From: Sorangium cellulosum So ce56
GTDB taxonomy: Bacteria > Myxococcota_A > Polyangia > Polyangiales > Polyangiaceae
NCBI RefSeq assembly: GCF_000067165.1
Contig: NC_010162.1
Span: 2,728,001 to 2,792,000, forward strand
Reading direction: 5' to 3'
Length of the DNA: 64,000 nt
The translations under genes were made by a program, and so were the position numbers. Below are positions 62,642 through 64,000 of this stretch, one piece after another. Position 1 is the stretch's first letter. Each line of letters starts with the position of its first letter. The notes beneath the pieces were generated by a model. The model made no database searches and had not been told where the DNA came from. It worked only from the letters and a program-made list of their open reading frames with translations.

Positions 62642-63856
62642 CTAGCGCCGGCCTCGCGGCGACTTCCACCGCGGGTTGAGGTGGACCCGCACGACGTCCG
62701 CCATCAGGCCGAGGTGGGCGCAGTGATCGGGTTTGTCGTCGCCGGTGTACCCGCGGACGTGGAAGTCGCCGCGGTCGAAGCGCTGGATCATGTCGAGGCC
62801 GAGCACGTCGGCGCGGGAGGAGCCCCTCGGCTTGCCCCGCAGCTGCCGCACGATGAAGTTCGCCGTCTCCGCCGTCGACGCGTAGCCGGGCGGCAGGATG
62901 GAGGAGTGGCTCATGAACATGAACGCCTCGCCCGCCGCGGCGCGCCTCGCGAACGCGATGAACGGCTCGAGCTGCGCGACCTTGAGCTTGTGCTGCTGCT
63001 CGTCGGCGTACCCGGCGTGGAGCGAGTCGAGCAGCACGAGGGCGTCGACCCGCTTGCCGGCCGGCTGACGCAGGATCTGCTCGACGGCGCCGTAGCCCGC
63101 GCTCCACGACGAGAGGCCGAGCTTGCGGATGTAGGCCTTCTTCTTGCCGGTCTTCTTCGCGACGGCGCGCTCGATGCTGTCGAGCAGGTTCTCGAAGACG
63201 TACGGCGCCGAGAACGCGCTCGAGTACGCGCCCGAGCCGATGCCCAGATCGATGCCGACGAGGACGGCGCCCTCGGCGGTCTTGACGAACTCCTTCCGGA
63301 GCGCCTCGTGGCCGTGGAAGTGGATGATGACGTCGAAGCCGCCGCGCTTCGTGACCCCGCCCCGGTGGGGCATGATCATCTGCCCGATCGAGGGCGCGCG
63401 GGACCACCGGTCGTAGACGCCCCAGCCCGGATCGGGCGTCATGCACGGGTTGATGTCCCCGCGGCGCTTCTTGGAGGGGGTGGCGCGGCTGCTCGTCGCC
63501 CCGGGCCTGTCGCGCCGCGCCGCGCTGCGCTCGGCCGGAGCGCGCGCGTCCGAGGCCGCGCCGCCGGCGCCGCCCGCGCCCGACGGCGCGCCGGCCCCGG
63601 CGGCTCCGTCCGTCGGGGGCGCGCCGCCCTCCGCCGGAGGGCTGTCGGCCTGCGGCGCGGCGGCCGGAGGGCCATCGGCCTGCAGCGAGGCGGCGTGCGT
63701 CGCGGGCGGAGCGTCGTCGGCCTGCGGCGCGGCGGCCTTCGGAGCGGCCGTGTCCTGCGCTGCTGCAGGGGGCGCGGCGAGCCACCAGGTGGCGGCGAGC
63801 AGCGAGAGGAGCGCCCATCGCCCGGACGGCCGGCGGGCCTGCAGGGGGTGTCTCAT
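62642..63856 (-). CDS. Secreted alpha/beta-hydrolase-like protein
   Basis: 404 residues from ATG 63856 (GGAGG upstream). The signal peptide ends WLAAPPAAAQ. A 100-residue Ala/Pro/Gly-rich linker precedes the hydrolase-like domain (about 130-404). It contains DVIIHFHGHEALRKEF (oxyanion-type HFHG), the nucleophile elbow LGLSSWSAGYGAVEQI (SWSAG), VDALVLLDSLHAGYADEQ (possible acid) and a C-terminal DDKPDHCAHLGLMADVVRVH (possible His). It is probably a periplasmic esterase or peptidase with unknown substrate. Confidence 0.82.
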   Translation of the reverse strand: MRHPLQARRPSGRWALLSLLAATWWLAAPPAAAQDTAAPKAAAPQADDAPPATHAASLQADGPPAAAPQADSPPAEGGAPPTDGAAGAGAPSGAGGAGGAASDARAPAERSAARRDRPGATSSRATPSKKRRGDINPCMTPDPGWGVYDRWSRAPSIGQMIMPHRGGVTKRGGFDVIIHFHGHEALRKEFVKTAEGAVLVGIDLGIGSGAYSSAFSAPYVFENLLDSIERAVAKKTGKKKAYIRKLGLSSWSAGYGAVEQILRQPAGKRVDALVLLDSLHAGYADEQQHKLKVAQLEPFIAFARRAAAGEAFMFMSHSSILPPGYASTAETANFIVRQLRGKPRGSSRADVLGLDMIQRFDRGDFHVRGYTGDDKPDHCAHLGLMADVVRVHLNPRWKSPRGRR

Positions 63857-64000
63857 GTCGGGAGCGCCTCCATTCCATGGAACGGCGTGCGGATCGAGCG
63901 CTCGGTGCAGGGCCGTCGCCGCGCTGTGTTCGCGGGGACACCCCGCGGGAGTTCCGTGGTCGTGCAGGGGGCAGGCGCGCCCCCCGCGCCGGCCGGCGTC

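Overview
This window is very GC-rich DNA with third-position GC bias, dense coding and eukaryote-like signalling genes (two Hanks-type Ser/Thr kinases, a PP2C phosphatase, FHA proteins). Together with type IV minor pilins, PEGA, Kelch and Cys-rich surface lipoproteins and long low-complexity tails, this points to a myxobacterium, most likely a Sorangium/Polyangiales relative. That assignment is inference from gene content. I saw no rRNA, tRNA, IS element, phage or CRISPR array.

Layout. 1-3157 (-): the N-terminal part of a giant secreted DNRLRE/RHS/NHL-repeat protein that runs off the window. 3158-4132: a decayed membrane-protein fragment plus a field of palindromic and tandem repeats. 4133-7165 (-): glycine cleavage genes gcvT, gcvH and gcvPA, with no gcvPB. 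7261-14749 (-): a minor-pilin operon (FimT/PilE-like, PilV, PilW, PilX, PilY1, and a lipoprotein translationally coupled to PilY1); pilY1 is split by a 19-bp tandem duplication. 14827-21040: a lipoprotein, a membrane-anchored PpiC isomerase, a MaoC hydratase, a beta-barrel protein and a zinc-ribbon Ser/Thr kinase. 21130-24835 (+): scpA and scpB, which carry unusual repeat extensions of opposite charge.

24878-32620: an HTH protein, a lamin-tail-domain lipoprotein, a MerR/excisionase-type HTH protein, PmbA/TldE, a membrane protein, and larB-larC (nickel-pincer cofactor), LarC having a long His-rich head. 32694-43406 (-): a thioredoxin-rhodanese fusion, a permease pair without other ABC components, then a coupled phospho-signalling block (zinc-ribbon/FHA protein, tail-anchored PP2C phosphatase, transmembrane trypsin-like protease, FHA-transmembrane-trypsin protease) and a beta-barrel protein. 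The zinc-ribbon/FHA gene has a one-base frameshift inside a near-perfect hairpin.

43699-56165: an acidic small protein, a TPR lipoprotein coupled to threonine aldolase, a GMC oxidoreductase with its small partner (resembling a split long-chain alcohol oxidase), a low-complexity hypothetical, then a Cpx-like envelope-stress operon (Spy/CpxP-like protein, small secreted protein, OmpR-type regulator, histidine kinase) followed by a stand-alone receiver and a lipoprotein. 56181-63856 (-): a TPR/PEGA protein coupled to a Cys-rich/Kelch lipoprotein, a second Ser/Thr kinase, a diacylglycerol-kinase-family protein and a secreted alpha/beta-hydrolase-like protein.

The most interesting signals are the oppositely charged repeat tails on ScpA and ScpB, the FHA/PP2C/transmembrane-protease module, the new lipoprotein tied to PilY1, and two lesions whose exact repair can be read from the sequence.
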